DNA of 64,000 bases from Trichopria drosophilae (GCA_030407085.1 CM059586.1:30987501-31051500); one strand, 5' to 3'. Positions 37,501-51,962 are shown, counted from the stretch's first letter. A program made the numbers and translations. The notes: a model not told the origin generated them from the letters alone.

Positions 37501-40500
37501 TCACTGGTGGTGGAATTGAAAGTATTTTACCTACTAGTCAACTTTGTAAATAGTGTCTGTAATTTTAATATCTAAGTTACTTTTTCGGCGGTTAAGCAAT
37601 TCAATTCAAAAAGTAATTTTGAATGTTTTTTCGTATGATACAGATAGTATTTTTTATGTGTTAGATAAATGTAAATATTATTAAATTGAAGAAAAGATTT
37701 CTCAATCTATATTATACAAAAAGTAACTAAACGTATTCTTTAAATTTAAATGAACCGTTGTTTTTGCCCCTGTATTTTTTTACTCCCTAAATCCAAATAA
37801 GTACACAATTCTAATATAAAATTTGGGTTGCCATGAATTTGATATTTTTTCACTAACCAATAGTAAAACGCCACTAATATATCACTAAAATTGTACTGGT
37901 CAAAGTCTTAAGTCTACTAGTTCCATAATAAAAAACATAGTTGACCAATCAAACATTAGTTTTTCCCATTTTATAGTCAAATGTTATTACTAATCAAATG
38001 AGTAAGTCACTTTTCTTTTATGATTGTCTAGTTTTTACTGATTTCAATTTAAAGTGAAGAGGTAAAGATGCAGTTTAACGTCAATATATGTTTTGTGGCT
38101 TCAGTATATAAAACCTTACTATTTATTAACCTTAAATGCCTTGGTAAAAATAATATACATTAAATTCATCTAATAACATACGAGTATGAGGGTTGCCTTC
38201 ACAACTTCTACAGAATTGAGAACCAAACATTTTTTAAACAAATTGGTTTTCAGTTTTCCATTCACGTTTCTTTCACATCATACGTATAGATTGGTTTTAT
38301 AAAAATGTAATCAGTTCTAAAAAGCCAAATACGTGATACAACTTAATAAAACTTATTCAAACTTTTTAATTGAATTTATTATTTTTTGTAAGAAGATTAT
38401 ACATTTCCTTCTTTTTCATATACTTTACCTCATTGCTCTCATGATTAATTTTATATATAATATATAATGAATATTTTGTATTAACTGATATTTTTTGGAA
38501 AATAAACACTGCTGAAATCGTCGCACAATATTGCACGTAGTGAATGAAGAAAACTCGAAATGCGTTTTTTTAACGCCAGGAAGCCTCCCAAAATAAACGG
38601 GTATCACAGAAAATTGCTAGAATACTAATTATCTGCAATTACTTTACCGACGTCGGTTTTTCCGTTAAAGCGAATACGGCGAAAAGCCCGGGAAATTTTT
38701 TTAATGATCGGATCACATCGTTATCATTGGACCGAAATGAGTAAATATGAGTGACGATATCTAAAACATGATTCATAACTATCCTGCTCATGCAACATGG
38801 GTGATAACTTATCAATAATGAAGAGTTTTTTTTAATAATCAGTAATTTTCAGATATACTTACAATGTCATAATCTGTGAGCTAATGTTGATTGTAATAAT
38901 ATAGACTTGAGATTATTTAACTTTTTTTTAATCATCTTTAAAGAAAAATTGCATGGTATTACTTAGAAAAACTTTTGTTTTCATTACTCAAATAAGTAAC
39001 CTTTTGCGATCATGTTATGATTAAAATTCACACGAATTTAGTATTTAGTAACTTCAACCCTGATAGAAATGAAAACTTTTTTTGTAAAATTCTTTTATAA
39101 CATTCTTATTTACTATGTTAACGGTATAGCAAAAATGGAAAGTGTAAGAAAAAAATGGACAAATTTTTACCAGGAAACAACTTGATAAATAACTAGAACT
39201 CTAGTTGTACACATAACTTCTCTCTATACTACCATGTTAGTTTCAAATTCACTTCGTTTAATATTTAGACCAATGATGGATGTAGACACGATGACAACGT
39301 TTGAAAGTTAATTTGTAAGAATATTCGTCGTCTAGTGATATTTTTTGTTTAGTATTGAGTAAAATTATTAATTTTTGTATTCATTGAAATCAGGATAGTA
39401 TGTGCAGCTGCAGTAAATTAAAAACCGAATGCATGTGAGATTAGTCGTATGTAGCAGTCGATTAGGTAATTTATTTATAAGTTAAGATTGCAACGTCTGC
39501 ATTAACATTAACGTCATAATGAGATACTTTTATCATCTCATCTTTAAGATGTGGTGCATTAGAATATAAATATTGTATAATGATTGTATGTACTTAAAAT
39601 GCAGCATATTTTTTTGTTACTGAGAAAATTGTTGTCCCCCTTCCCTTGACAATAAGTCCATTAATACTAATAAATCCAACATTAAAACATAAAATTAAAG
39701 TAACTATTTTGGAATTGAACTTTTATATTCTAGATGAGTACTATATGTTCTGTAAATTTTGCTTCGTTTCGAATTATCCACTTTGAACGTGTCGAAATAC
39801 AATTTTGTGTGAAATCTATCCAAAATTTATTCCACAAAAAATTGTTATGTTTATGTTCACTTTAAATAATATACTGATAAAATGAACTTATTTGTCGAAA
39901 GAGAGAATTCTATAAAAACGACGAAGTAAATAATTTTTGCGATCATGTTATATTTGTTAATAATTAAAATTCCATATTTATTTAAGAAGAAACTACATTC
40001 CTCATTTAACAAGATGATACAACTATAGTAAATAGTTTATTTTTCTCATGGAAACCCGGCTTTCTGACAAATAAATATTTAGTCATTTCAGGCAACACCG
40101 TCATTCAAATCTTGATTTCGCAGTCATTTTTAAATTCACTTTTTTTAATAGTTCACAACGAATCTCCGGCTAGATTCTTAATATTTTAATTTAATCTTCG
40201 AACAATAATTAAACCTCGTTTTCTAATCGGCCAAAGATAAATAAATAGTTGTAAAGCTCGTTTCGTCTTAACCCAGAAAAGGTCAAGAGATGGGCATCAG
40301 TATTCTAATGTGGATATCGTGACTATACTAGATAAATTTCGTAAGAATATTAATGCTATACTGTCATAGTTTCGGAAATAAATGACTAAATCTCTTACTC
40401 TCCTAAAGTCATCTTTTACAATATATCTAAAAAATACATATGATTTACGCAAAACATTTTTGTTTTAATTTAAAAACATAAACAATAAAGGACAAACATT

Positions 40501-40540
40501 AAATTGAAACGGTTAGTATAAATGATAAAATATTAACATT
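34565..40540. other. Gene-poor AT-rich stretch
   Basis: No exon chain, RNA gene or intact element found. Open frames of 60-140 codons on the minus strand near 36.5-37.1 kb overlap each other in different frames and carry no motif. Confidence 0.4.
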
Positions 40541-40543
40541 TTA

Positions 40544-41795
40544 TATAAAATTGTATAAAGACTCCAATTCTTCGTTATGCGGTCGATAATATATAATTTA
40601 TTTTAAAAATAGATTCGAATGTATCACCCTCGTGAGAACTTTCCACGATATCCATATTTCACGAGAGTGACACATTCCTTCACCGAAACGTATATTTTTT
40701 GTTTAAATAAATTATATATTATTGACCGCATAACGAACACTGAGAGAAAAAATTGTGAACTCTACTAAAAAATGACTATCTTGTGTAGTAAATGGACGGG
40801 ATAACTATTGCCCATAGTCAAATAAACTATCATCCGAAGTAAGAGGTTATATTAACAGAAATGCAGTCAAAATTACTAATCAAAAGTCATTTCTACTATT
40901 TTCTATAGTAAGATATCGTATTTTTTTCGCGTAAACATAATCTGCTGGTACACGAAAGGCGATAAATTCGGATAATATATTTAATATTAATATTTTCATT
41001 TAATTTAAAGAGCAATAAAAATGATATGCACTTTTATTTTAATGATATTCTAATGATATTCCAATCCATAATAAAATTTAATAATCCATAATAAAGTTTA
41101 TTCGAGAATTTAAAAAAACTTTTGGATGCATAATTAGAAAGAGCGATTTTTAGCCAGGAAGAAATAGCTAAAATTTAAAAAAAAAATAAGAACTCTGTCG
41201 ATGAGAAACATTGTTATGTTTTGAATTACGTAAAATACACTACAGAAATTTTACTTTCTAAAATATGGATGTCCAAGCCCCACTTTCAGAGTTTTGACGA
41301 ACCGTATTCCACTTTTTTATATGTGTTCCCTCTTTCTAGTACTTTTCACTCACTGTTATTTACAATACTTTGAAATTACAAATTGCTAGATGCACCGCAA
41401 CTCTATGCTAATCTCTGCAGTTGCATGTGTATTGTTTTGAGTTTTGAAACTGACTTGTTTCGGTTTGGACGAAAAAAGGAAAAAATATATTTTTATTAAT
41501 TAAAATTATTTTTGTAATTAAGTTAAAATCTAAATTGATATACATACATAACTTGTCATTTCACTAATGTGTAGTAAATTCTACTATTTATATAGTCCTG
41601 AATCTTGCTACATTCCAGTAGTACAAATAACAGTCTCGTAGTAGATTGTATAAATGATGATAGCAGATATGATAGTAGTATATTACATAAATGATGAAAA
41701 TGACCAATTGATTATCGACTAATTCTACGACAGTAAATATGACTAAATTTTTCTCTCACAATCAGTAAAGAATTGGAGTCTTTATAAAATTTTAC
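40544..41795. mobile_element. Nested MITE complex: outer hairpin arms enclosing two further elements
   Basis: The outer arms ATAAAGACTCCAATTCTT (ending 40572) and AAGAATTGGAGTCTTTAT (41768-41785) enclose two units. Unit A (40573-40735) is a full palindrome with ends CGTTATGCGGTC / GACCGCATAACG and centre CACCCTCGTGA / TCACGAGAGTG. Unit B (about 40737-41759) has TGAGAGAAAAA-type ends. Confidence 0.6.
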
Positions 41796-42561
41796 ATATC
41801 AACGGTCAATCAATGATAAGAATTCTATTAGGAAATCTTTTATCCAAATAATTATATATTGCGTTTTTCATATACATTACAAATATCATTAACGGGTATA
41901 AAATGCCTTATAATGAAATGAAGAGGAAGATGCACTTTCACATTTTCTATCGTTACAACTCTACAGACAGAAAACTCACCTGTACAACCCAATTTTATTT
42001 TTTTTCGAAAAGACGAGAAGAACATTATTTGTAAAAAATTCGACCGGTATACACAAGGTCCCAGGTTCGCGTCCCAATGTGTTGGGTATAAAAAAATTAG
42101 GTCATTATTTATTTGCAAAAATCAAAAAACGATCACAATAATCTCTAAAACAATGTTCGTTCATCATTTCTTCTGCAACAAAAATTTGCAACTATTTGTG
42201 GATTGTAAATACGAATTTTTTTACTGCAGATGTAAAAGATAAAAAATTAATTATAGATAGAATTTTCATTTTTAGTTCAGCAGAAACTGATTTATATCCA
42301 TTATTGTTCACATTTTATTTTCAAATAAAAGTAACAATTAATCTAAAAGTAAAGAATTATTGTAATTTACCTTTACAAGCAGAAGACTACCCTGACCAAA
42401 AAACGGGTCTGAACACGCAATTTTCCGTCGCACGTAAATTTAACGTTATATCATGCTTAATTTCATTTTCTGAAAACAGACATAATCTGTATATTTCTTT
42501 CCTTTGGTATGTATTCTGACGAAAGCTTTAAAGTATTTCATTATTATACTATATACATGAG

Positions 42562-42756
42562 GGCCAGGGAACAAAGTTTCGAAAATCAACACACCGAAAG
42601 GCCAAAATTTCGAAATAACATGGCACGAGCGTGATTTTCTTCACTTTGTCTTTGAAAATTTGGCAAAAAGAAAGCAAAATAAAATACCTTGGACTCACGC
42701 AATATCGGAATTTTAGACTTTCGGGGTTTTGATTTTCGGAACTTTGTTCCCCGGCC
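42562..42756. mobile_element. 195-bp hAT-type MITE with perfect 8-bp target duplication
   Basis: Inverted ends (GGCCAGGGAACAAAG and CTTTGTTCCCCGGCC) are flanked by TACATGAG on both sides (42554-42561 and 42757-42764). An 8-bp duplication is the hallmark of hAT-superfamily insertion. There is no transposase. Confidence 0.75.
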
Positions 42757-42764
42757 TACATGAG

Positions 42765-45409
42765 TATATAAGAATTCAAGTGCAAAGTCAGGCCATGTGC
42801 AAAGAAGAAAAGTTAGAAATAAAAAGGAGTATGCACTTGGTCTTAATTAAGTCGAAAAGAGGTAAAAAGGAACTAAATATTACTAATTTTCTCCCAAGTA
42901 CAAATTGATTTTACCAAATTCAGACTACGACCTATAGGGAAAAATGCCCTGTATTACCAAACATCGACCGAAAAATTTCTTCTACTTTTGTTCCCACTTA
43001 CCGTAATTCGACTTTTTCTTTAGGTAAATAAGATGTGGTCGAGAAAATTTTTCGCCCTGATGGAAGGTCGAAAAAAGGTCATTTATCTGCTTGGATTATA
43101 GCTGGAAATTCACTATAAGGCAATTCAAACAATGACATAATTTGAAAAAAAAAACACTTCACGTTAATGGTGACGTATTCCAATCTAGAAATATTTATAC
43201 CTTATGGGTTTTCGAAAAATTAACAGAGGAAAATCTGTTAAAACTCAGGGTAACGTATTAAAATTGTTTGATAAAAAAGAAACAAGTTGGTAGTTCCATA
43301 CTGCAAAGGTAACTTAATTTCTCTAACGATGATGGTACTATACTCAAGAAAATAAATCGTGCTATGGGCCTTTAGTAATGATTGACTGTGAATTCATGTG
43401 AGCAAAAATCGATTACCGTTATTTCTGAGACTTTAGTCATTTAACTATTTATTTCAGTAGTAAAAGAAACGAAACTTCAAAACGTTTCTGTTTTTTCAGA
43501 AATATGTACACAGTGAAACTTCACGAAACAAAACGCCGAAATCAGAAATAATGTAAATATAAAAACATGAGAACTCTTTTAAAATATTGTCCAGATGAAG
43601 ATAATGTGTTGCATATTATCGTTGTCACTTCATACATATTGTAGTATCGTAAAGTTGAGATAAGAGTAAAAAAAGTTGATAATAAATCATCATATTCTTG
43701 TTCCTTGGTCGAACTGCGGTTTTTTAAATTAGTGTTTTAAACGCAAAAATGGTTTAATCAATGTTTCGATGACTAATTGTAAACAACGACAATAATAAAG
43801 ATAAAGATATTTAAAATAATAACTCAAAATATATTACAATTGTGAATTCAAATGTTAAATAATATTTCTACTATTTTTTACATCGAAAAAAATTAATCTT
43901 ACAAAAGCCCCTGTAGGTGGTTGATCAGAAATCAGTCAAAACAATTACTATTGTAGATAGATAAATCTCGATTTTGCAGTTAACTTTCAGTTAATAATTA
44001 AAAGATCTATGCAAACGAACACATGAACTACAATAATTTCTTGACATTTAGTAAAAATAACTAAATTTCATTCCGCTAACAAAGTTCCTTCAGCTACTTG
44101 AAGAAATTAACTGCCAATGAAAAGCATTGAATTCAATAAGTTTTATTGTTGAATTTCACTATATTCCTTAATATTTCTAGCAAAACGGAGTATTTTACAA
44201 GATTTCATTATATCATTGGGTAGTTTCTAAAATTTGAAGCGTTATTTTTCAGACGAAAAGTAACCTTTAAAACAAGTAACTTAATGGTGATTATACAGTT
44301 TTAAAAGTTAAATAATTAGATATAACTGAGGTACATAATAAATAAGAATAAAATCAGACGTATTATGAATTTAACTCAATTTAAGATAGTTAGACCCTGG
44401 GGTATAGTACGTTTGGAAAAAATATTTAATACCGCTTCTGTTAAGTTATTTTTCATTATTTAACGAGCGAAAGGTTATTTACAAGAACAAAATTCTCGAC
44501 AACTTTATCCTACGGTTTTTTTTGCAAATTGCTGAAACTAACGTCAAACATCTCTATTTATTTAAAAAAAATTATTACATGTTACAATTTCTGAATAATG
44601 TAAATATATTGTGAGCAGTGTCAAAAATTTGAAAAAATTCGTTGGATAAAGTCTTACAGAATCTTTTTCTTGAAAAATGAGCCATAATTTGTTAAAATCC
44701 ACTCATTTTTGTCGAGAACAGAATTTGAGTCATTAAAAAAAGTTTAACAAAATATTTTTGCCTGTCTCAATTTTTGTTCAATATCAATAATACTTTCTCT
44801 CTTCAACAAAATAGTGAAATTCATTATTAGTGAAAATTAAATTCTTGGAAACTTTATTAAATATTTTCCCCATACTATATCCCGTGGTCTAACTACCTTA
44901 ACTACCGTTCTATTTAAATGAAATAAATATTCAAAAAATGATTCAAAAAATGCTCTCGATATACATTTTTTGTGTGAAATATTTTGCGTTCAGTATTCGA
45001 CTATTTTTTTAAGTGTACATAATAATCGTTCCCGAAATGTATTGAAAATCATATTCTGAAACCAAGATTTAATTGTAACAATTGAAAATTAGAAGAATTG
45101 TATGTATTTAGCATGGTAAAGTAAAAAACGTATGCTTTCTAAGATGGAAGCTGTACTAATCTTCTATATTAAGGAACTCATTTTTAATAAAATACGAAGT
45201 ATACAAAAAATATATTTATATTTCTATTAACTGTACAGACCACAATGAGGCGTTTAATCAGAGGTCCAATTTTACACTTTGTACATTCTAAAAGTGTAAA
45301 ATTACACCCAATACATTTTCAATTATTGATTTTGAGTTAAACTATCTTAAAAATCAACAATTGATTCTGTGTTTACAAAATAAGTTGTCGTTAAAGTCAT
45401 TTTCCCCCA
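42765..45409. other. Intergenic region downstream of the gene B distal exon
   Basis: AT-rich, no convincing coding or repeat structure seen. An ATTAAA-type signal for gene B lies near 45183-45188, about 220 nt past the distal stop; weak. Confidence 0.35.
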
Positions 45410-45491
45410 TCACCAACTGCCAGATGATGATTGAGCGGAAGCTTGGGCAGATGATTGGCTGTAACTTCCGTGTTGTCCTCCATAATGATTG
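45410..45491 (-). CDS. Probable terminal exon 5 of gene B
   Basis: An 82-nt minus-strand exon candidate starts after a strong acceptor (TGTTGCAG at 45499-45492) and ends at TGA (45412-45410). Read in the phase left by gene B exon 4, it codes NHYGGQHGSY followed by a Ser/Gln/Ala tail ending SSSGSW. The Gly/His/Tyr composition continues that of exon 4, and the local GC content is higher than its surroundings. Total coding length then becomes 909 nt, a multiple of 3. The intron would be about 7.7 kb, far longer than the others in these genes. It could instead be the last exon of another transcript. Confidence 0.6.
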
Positions 45492-46737
45492 CTGCAACAG
45501 AATGAATCTTATAAGTGGAATTGAATATAATGATAAACGAATTTAGTTACACTAACCTAAAAAGACTTAAAATTGACTAAATTTAAAAAAGTTCATAAAG
45601 TTAGGTAAATTTCTTTTGGAATTCGAATACGTAATTTATATAGAGTACTGAAAATAGAAGTGATGGTCAAGTATGACTTTATATATTCACGAATAAAATC
45701 ATTTCGACACGTTTCTTACAATGTTCTGAGACTTAATTGTACATACTAGAATGATCTAGTTCTTATTAGCTGTAGGCATGCTTTCGTTGTAGTAGTAAAT
45801 AGGTTACTTGGTGGCCCGTTCATTACAAATTATCTTGAGAAATAATACTATTTAGTAGCTACATATATTCTGTTTAAAAAGCACGTACTATAACCAATAT
45901 AAAGACTATTATAACAAATGAAATATATGTACATATATATTTACTTCTATAATTGCTAGTAATGTTGTAAAATAGATTATGAGGTTGGTAACTGGTATGT
46001 ATTATAATAATACTTTTGATGGTACTTATTAACGTTTAATACAATATCTAAATAGAATATCTATGCAGTCCTGCAACAATTTCTCAACTTCTTTGTTTAC
46101 TTTTCAACTGTCCTCAATATATCTCTCACAGAACAGTTTGGACAAGAAATTTACTACTTTATTAAAAGGCGATTAAATTAGTTAGTAACACCAAGTTAGT
46201 TTTAAATTAGCGACATTTCTTTCAGAGAACATATTTTTACTGACTCAGTGAAAAAATTTTTGTTTAAAAAGTAATAGTTTTGTACAAGATATCCTGTTTC
46301 TAAAAACATTCACAAGATGTCAAAAATGATTAAACGTTTTTAATGCTAGCTTATTATTGAACATTGAGTAGTATAAAGTAATTGTTATCGAGAAATACTT
46401 ATAATGACTAGTAATTTACAAGTGGAAACTTCTTGTCAATTTTCTATTTGAAAAAACTGAGATTTTCGTTTAATTCGTATAGGAAATTGAGATATTACAT
46501 TACACACAAATCGGCAATACTATTGCCAGTGTTTTATAATTATTAATTAAAATTATAAATAGTTCTCAATTATTTCTAATAGACACATTCTGTTTATTGC
46601 AACTCATATTTTTCTTTTATCGTGAAAATTGACTTATTCATTTCACACTTATCAAATATTACTGATTGGATTAAAGTCCAACATTTATATGAGTAATTCT
46701 ACAGAACTTTTAACTTTTACAGTATACATTTTAATTT

Positions 46738-47005
46738 AGTTTTGATATCTATCAGTCAATGATACAAAAAAAAATGTAAAACTAAACTCGAAAAGTAACT
46801 TGAGGTTATATAACATTGAAATGAAGGATTAAAAATAATAATTAGGTAAAATAAAATATACTCTCTGCATTTTTCATGTTCCCTTTTTTATTTTATCCAA
46901 TTAGCATTTTTAATCCTTCATTTCAATTTTATATAACCTTGAGTTACTCTTAGAGGTTATTTTTATATTTCTTTTTAGTATTATTGAACGATAGATATCA
47001 AAACT
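46738..47005. mobile_element. 268-bp MITE inside the putative gene B intron 4
   Basis: AGTTTTGATATCTATC and GATAGATATCAAAACT ends. Inner match TTATATAACATTGAAATGAA and TTCATTTCAATTTTATATAA, AAGGATTAAAAAT / ATTTTTAATCCTT. Confidence 0.65.
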
Positions 47006-47540
47006 TCATTAAAAGATATAATTTTAAAACGATAAAAAAAATAATAATATGAATATGTTTTACAGTATACTTCGATATATTTCGCATTCAAATGAATATC
47101 GAACTAAAATATCCATTTCCATTTTCTATAATATACTAGAATGTTGGCCCATGTATATTTTTTAAGATAATTAACTACTGTAAGCAAGAAAAACGTGCTT
47201 AAAATACGACTTTTTATGAATTTAACCACGTACAATCCAACAAATTTATTTCGATATTGCTGTAAAAAATAACTGATCTGGTGAATATGAAAATTTTAGA
47301 GAATCTTTGTTTGAATGGAGTGTATCACGACGAAAATATTCCAAGAAATTGGAATGTGTAAAAAGTTCTCCAGGTTAAAATGTAAGCATAAATCGATTAT
47401 CAAAAATTTTAAAATATATTTACCCCTCTCAATTTAAAAAAAAAATAACTTTTCATTTTTTGAATTGTTAATTTTATACGTTCATTTCAACTTAAAAGAT
47501 CGAAAAAATAAAATATGCCATATGCCTCGAAAACTAACTT

Positions 47541-47941
47541 ACAAGTAACACTAGGGAAGTGATAATCACCGATTTTTTTGAAACTGCATATATATATTTT
47601 CATTACATTCATAAATATTAATAAAAATTTGACCGCTATATTGGATCCGGGATTTTGAATTTTCAAAATCTGACTTTAAATTCTTCATCAACGACCTCAA
47701 CACGACAATATCCGAATATTGACAGACATGCTACAAATTATTTTTAACATACTATTATTCAACCTTAAAGATATTCAAGGGCCATTTCTACAAACATTCA
47801 AGGGTGATTTCTACCCCAAAAATGGTTTTTGGGGGAAAACAAACAAACACGTGTTAAATACTTTTTAAAGAAGTACTTGTATACGCAATTTCAAAAAAAT
47901 CGGTGATTATCACTTCCCTAGTGTTACTTGTTAGTAGGCTG
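47541..47941. mobile_element. 401-bp MITE with 43-bp near-perfect ends
   Basis: ACAAGTAACACTAGGGAAGT onward through GATAATCACCGATTTTTTTG matches the right end exactly in reverse. The interior (GGATCCGGGATTTTGAATTT, TCATCAACGACC) resembles part of the 14.1-14.7 kb element. Confidence 0.75.
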
Positions 47942-48466
47942 ACTTTAATGGTCTAATCAGTGCGTAACTCGTTCAAAAATACAACTTTTCCGAATGGCAC
48001 ACTTAAAGGAAGTTTAGGCAAGCACTATATGTATGATGTAATTTCTTCCTTATAGTATTTGTAAACCTCTTATCACGTTTTTAAGTTACTGTTAGAATCC
48101 TACGTAGGGAAATCGAAGTTTTAGTGACAAAAACCTATAAAACCATGAAATAATTTTGAAATAAATATTTTATTTATGTTTCGTGAAAAGAGTTTAATTG
48201 AATATTTATGCCATCGGTACTTTGATCATGTATTTCAAGAATTAACAGTATAACATATTACTGATGTGAATTGATTTTTGGATAATAAAATATCATCTGA
48301 TTTTATGACCGGTTTTTCCCCTCATGGCTCTTTGCGCCATTTATTTAGATTTCTTTCATTATTATCAATTTGAGAAATGGCCATTGAAATTGTGAATATT
48401 TTGTAAAACATAAAATACGTTATAGAAGTCATTAACCTATCACATTATTAACAATTTGAAAATTGC

Positions 48467-48586
48467 ACAGCCACACAAAAAAAGTTCTGATCTGGGGATC
48501 TGACTATGTGTACTATTTTTTGGTCGATGCATCCAAGTAGTACACATAATCACATTCCCAGATCAGAACATTTTTTTGTACGCTGT
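48467..48586. mobile_element. 120-bp palindromic MITE
   Basis: ACAGCCACACAAAAAAAG and a TTTTTTTGTACGCTGT-type right end; inner GTTCTGATCTGGGGAT / ATTCCCAGATCAGAAC and TGTGTACTA / TAGTACACA. Confidence 0.7.
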
Positions 48587-49820
48587 ATTATTGAAAATAA
48601 TGTAATTTTTCCAGATTTTATGTAATATAAAAATTAATTTTGTCCAAAATCGAGTTACGTCGATTGTTTTTTATTCGTTAAGTGTTACAGAAACAAGAAA
48701 AAAATGTCCCATTAGTTTGCCACTAATACAGTTTTTGAGGATTTTTGAAAGTAAAAAGTTAATAATTTTGTAGAAATACTCAGCTAATAGTCCTCTGTAA
48801 ACCTTAATTCATTTTCACAAATACTAGCACTAATAAAGCAGTACAAAGTCAGGCGCAAATTTAATTTTTAAAGTTTTCACTAATATAGCATCAATAATAC
48901 TATACTTGTTCAGTAGCTTTTTATTAGCTGCAATTCCAAATTAATTGAACTATTACAAAATGCATTGATCGACATTTACTTTTTCATTAATAAAAGATTT
49001 GCACCTTTTGAAAGTATTAAATTTTGAAACAAATATATACCTATGTTAAATTTCTAATAATGTACTACAGTAACGAGATTTGAACGTAAAATAATTAATA
49101 AGTTTTCTTTGGGATATTGCAAATTAAACTTGATAGTAATTTTGTGGATGTTTAAGATTAATAAGTAAATGAAAATGACAAACGAAAGGTGATTGATCTT
49201 ATATTAGTAAATGCATACATGACTTACTTGTTGGAAACAACTTAATGTAATGTTCAACGTAACGAATATTACTTAAGGAGAATGCTCACAACATACAGAA
49301 TGCTGAATTCGGTAAACTTTACAAAATGTACAAAACCCAAAGAAACAAAAAAATGAAGATTAAAAAAACAATGAGTTTGCTCCGAGTTAGAAATTTCCAT
49401 TGTCTGATGAGTGTTACCTGTTTCTACTTACTATTTGTAATGTGTTTATTGTTAATATTCCGTAGACGGAAACCTATTTTAAACTTTTCTTGTAAGGGGT
49501 ACATCGAAATTTTTTTTTATTTTAGAATTCTGTTTCTTTATTCCATGTTATAGCAGCCACACCTTTAAATATATTCCTCGTTACCAGGGATATTCCTTTT
49601 CATTAAGAAACTATGAATTTTCATATGCATTTTGCGATATTATGAACATCTATTTACGTATAAACATTTTGAGGGGTTTAGGAAGTCACATATATTTTTT
49701 ATTACTGTGTCTCTAGATAATATATTATAAAATTCACCATTTTAAAAAAAAGTTGGACAATGTGTCTAAGGGAAAAATTCCACGTTTCATCGATCAAACT
49801 TCTGATTCTACTCTCTAAAC

Positions 49821-50058
49821 GAGTAAAAACCTACTCACGAAGGAGTGAATTAGTTCATGATCACTAATTGAATTAGTAATAATTTTTATTAATAAAGAGT
49901 AAATAAGCTACTAATTACTTTGAAAATTAATAACTAATGTATAATTAGCAGGACTTGACTAATGAACTAGCAAAATTTACTCTTTGTTATTAAAAATCAT
50001 GACTAATTCAATTGGTTACCGACATTTCACTCCTTGGTTAGTAGTTTTTGACTAACTC
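49821..50058. mobile_element. 238-bp MITE
   Basis: GAGTAAAAACCTACTCACGA and its diverged inverse; shared AAGGAGTGAA / TTCACTCCTT and AATTGAATTAGT / ACTAATTCAATT, AAAGAGTAAA / TTTACTCTTT. Confidence 0.6.
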
Positions 50059-51962
50059 AAATTTATTAGAACGTAAAAATTTTAAAGCATTCAAAAAATT
50101 CATTAATACGTGGAACCCTGAGATTACTCTGTGCAGTGTGAATTTGACAAGAGACGTATCTCGGCTAAAACTGTTTTATACTATAATTCGAGAGTTCATC
50201 TCTTTCTGAACTAGGTACTTCTACTAAGTCATCTATTAGCCCATCTCATCGAACCGAAGGGTACAACTAAAGATAATACGGAGCGATTAAACTAGTAACA
50301 GGATCTAATTTTCCAACTTTTATTGGAAACAATCTCAATCAAAGCTATCATTCTAGAGAGTTAAGAAATACCCGATAATATCTTTCATCAATGGATACAT
50401 ATCTACCCTCCTTCAAAATTAGTTTTATGTCGTTGTAATTACGTTTCTGCATAATTATTTTGTGATTAATATAACAGGAGGTGTGACAATGTTTAAATCC
50501 TACAAATTGCACACGTATTAAGTGACAGATGGTATAATGGATGCTGGGATTCAATGAAGCGTAAGTCATATATAAGAAGTTATGAGGTGATCAGAGATAA
50601 TTTTTTTCTCCGGGTTGCATCACGTAATGAAGACAATAATTTACGACATAAACAGCAACAAGTATACAATGAAATTCCGTGTATCGTTAAAACAGGAATA
50701 TTCAAGTGTTTTTAAGATGAAAACGTAATTGCAATATTTTCATTAGACGACAATATTATAAGCGGAAAATAAAATAGTTTCCGGAAAATGGTTAAGTTTC
50801 ACTATACACAGAATTGCAGCATATGGGGATATGTAAAAATGATTAGCATCTAAAGATTTATTCAATATTAATAAATTTTTTCGTCAGTCCAGAAAATATA
50901 GACTGAGGAAAAAGTTTCAGCCCTAGGTTGAATATTCCTGTTTTACTGTTTGCTTTTTTCCGTCTAGATATGGTGCCGATTTAGTATTTAATCACTTTTG
51001 TAATGCATCACTTTGCGATAAACAAACAGAATTTTATTAAACTTCGAAATTTAATATCTTTATGGAAAATCGTTAAAAATCGAAAAGCGTTTCAGAGTTT
51101 ATTCAAACAACTTTTATTTATGTAAAAACAAAACCTAAAAGATGTATAATTCTATTTTTAAGAATAAAAATCAACAAATAAGTGGGATATTTTTTATTTT
51201 TACTTACTTAGTTACTAACTTGAAATAAATAATAGTAGAATAATAAACCGGATGGGATTTGGACTTTTACCTTTAAAATTACAGTTTGTCTATTTTTTTT
51301 TTGACTTTTTTTTACCATAGTAATGAGTATTTTTATTTAAAAAAACATGATCTTTTTATTTTCTTATTATCTCAAAAACTCAGGGCGATATATAAAATTT
51401 ATGTTTAGAAATAAAATTAAAAAGATAAATCCAAATAAACAAAATAGAACACAACTTTTTCCTTCATTTTTTCAGTCTGAAAAAAAGGACTTTTCAGTTT
51501 CCAATATAATATAATATATTATTAGATAAAATCAATTTTATTATCCTACAATCATTCAAGTCGAATCGCAAGTAACCAAATGTAAAAAAATGTCGTATTT
51601 TTTCTTGGTCGTTTTTTAGCAATAAAAAAAGATTTATAGTTCGTTTAAACTTCTGCTTAACTGAAAACTGTTTCAATGACCCGTAAAACACCATTCGATT
51701 TTTAAAAATGCTACAATTTTTCGTAAATATATTAACATTGAAATTCAATAAATGTCTGCTAAGGTTTGGCAAAAGTGACTGCGGGGAAATATGAATTGAA
51801 AAAAATGGATTTTATAAATAATAAAATATGTCAAAATTAAATTAAAAAAGGGGTGATATTTGAAGGCAGAAGACTAGATTAAAAAAATGCAAAATTTTGT
51901 GGAGGCTAATTTAATAAAGAAAAAACGTGTTTTTATTTGTAAATAAAGAGCATCTTATAATA

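Noticed and set aside
42050..42110. tRNA-like B-box (GGTTCGCGTCCC)
   Set aside because: No matching T-stem pairing, A-box or acceptor stem could be found; at most a very degraded tRNA-derived fragment.
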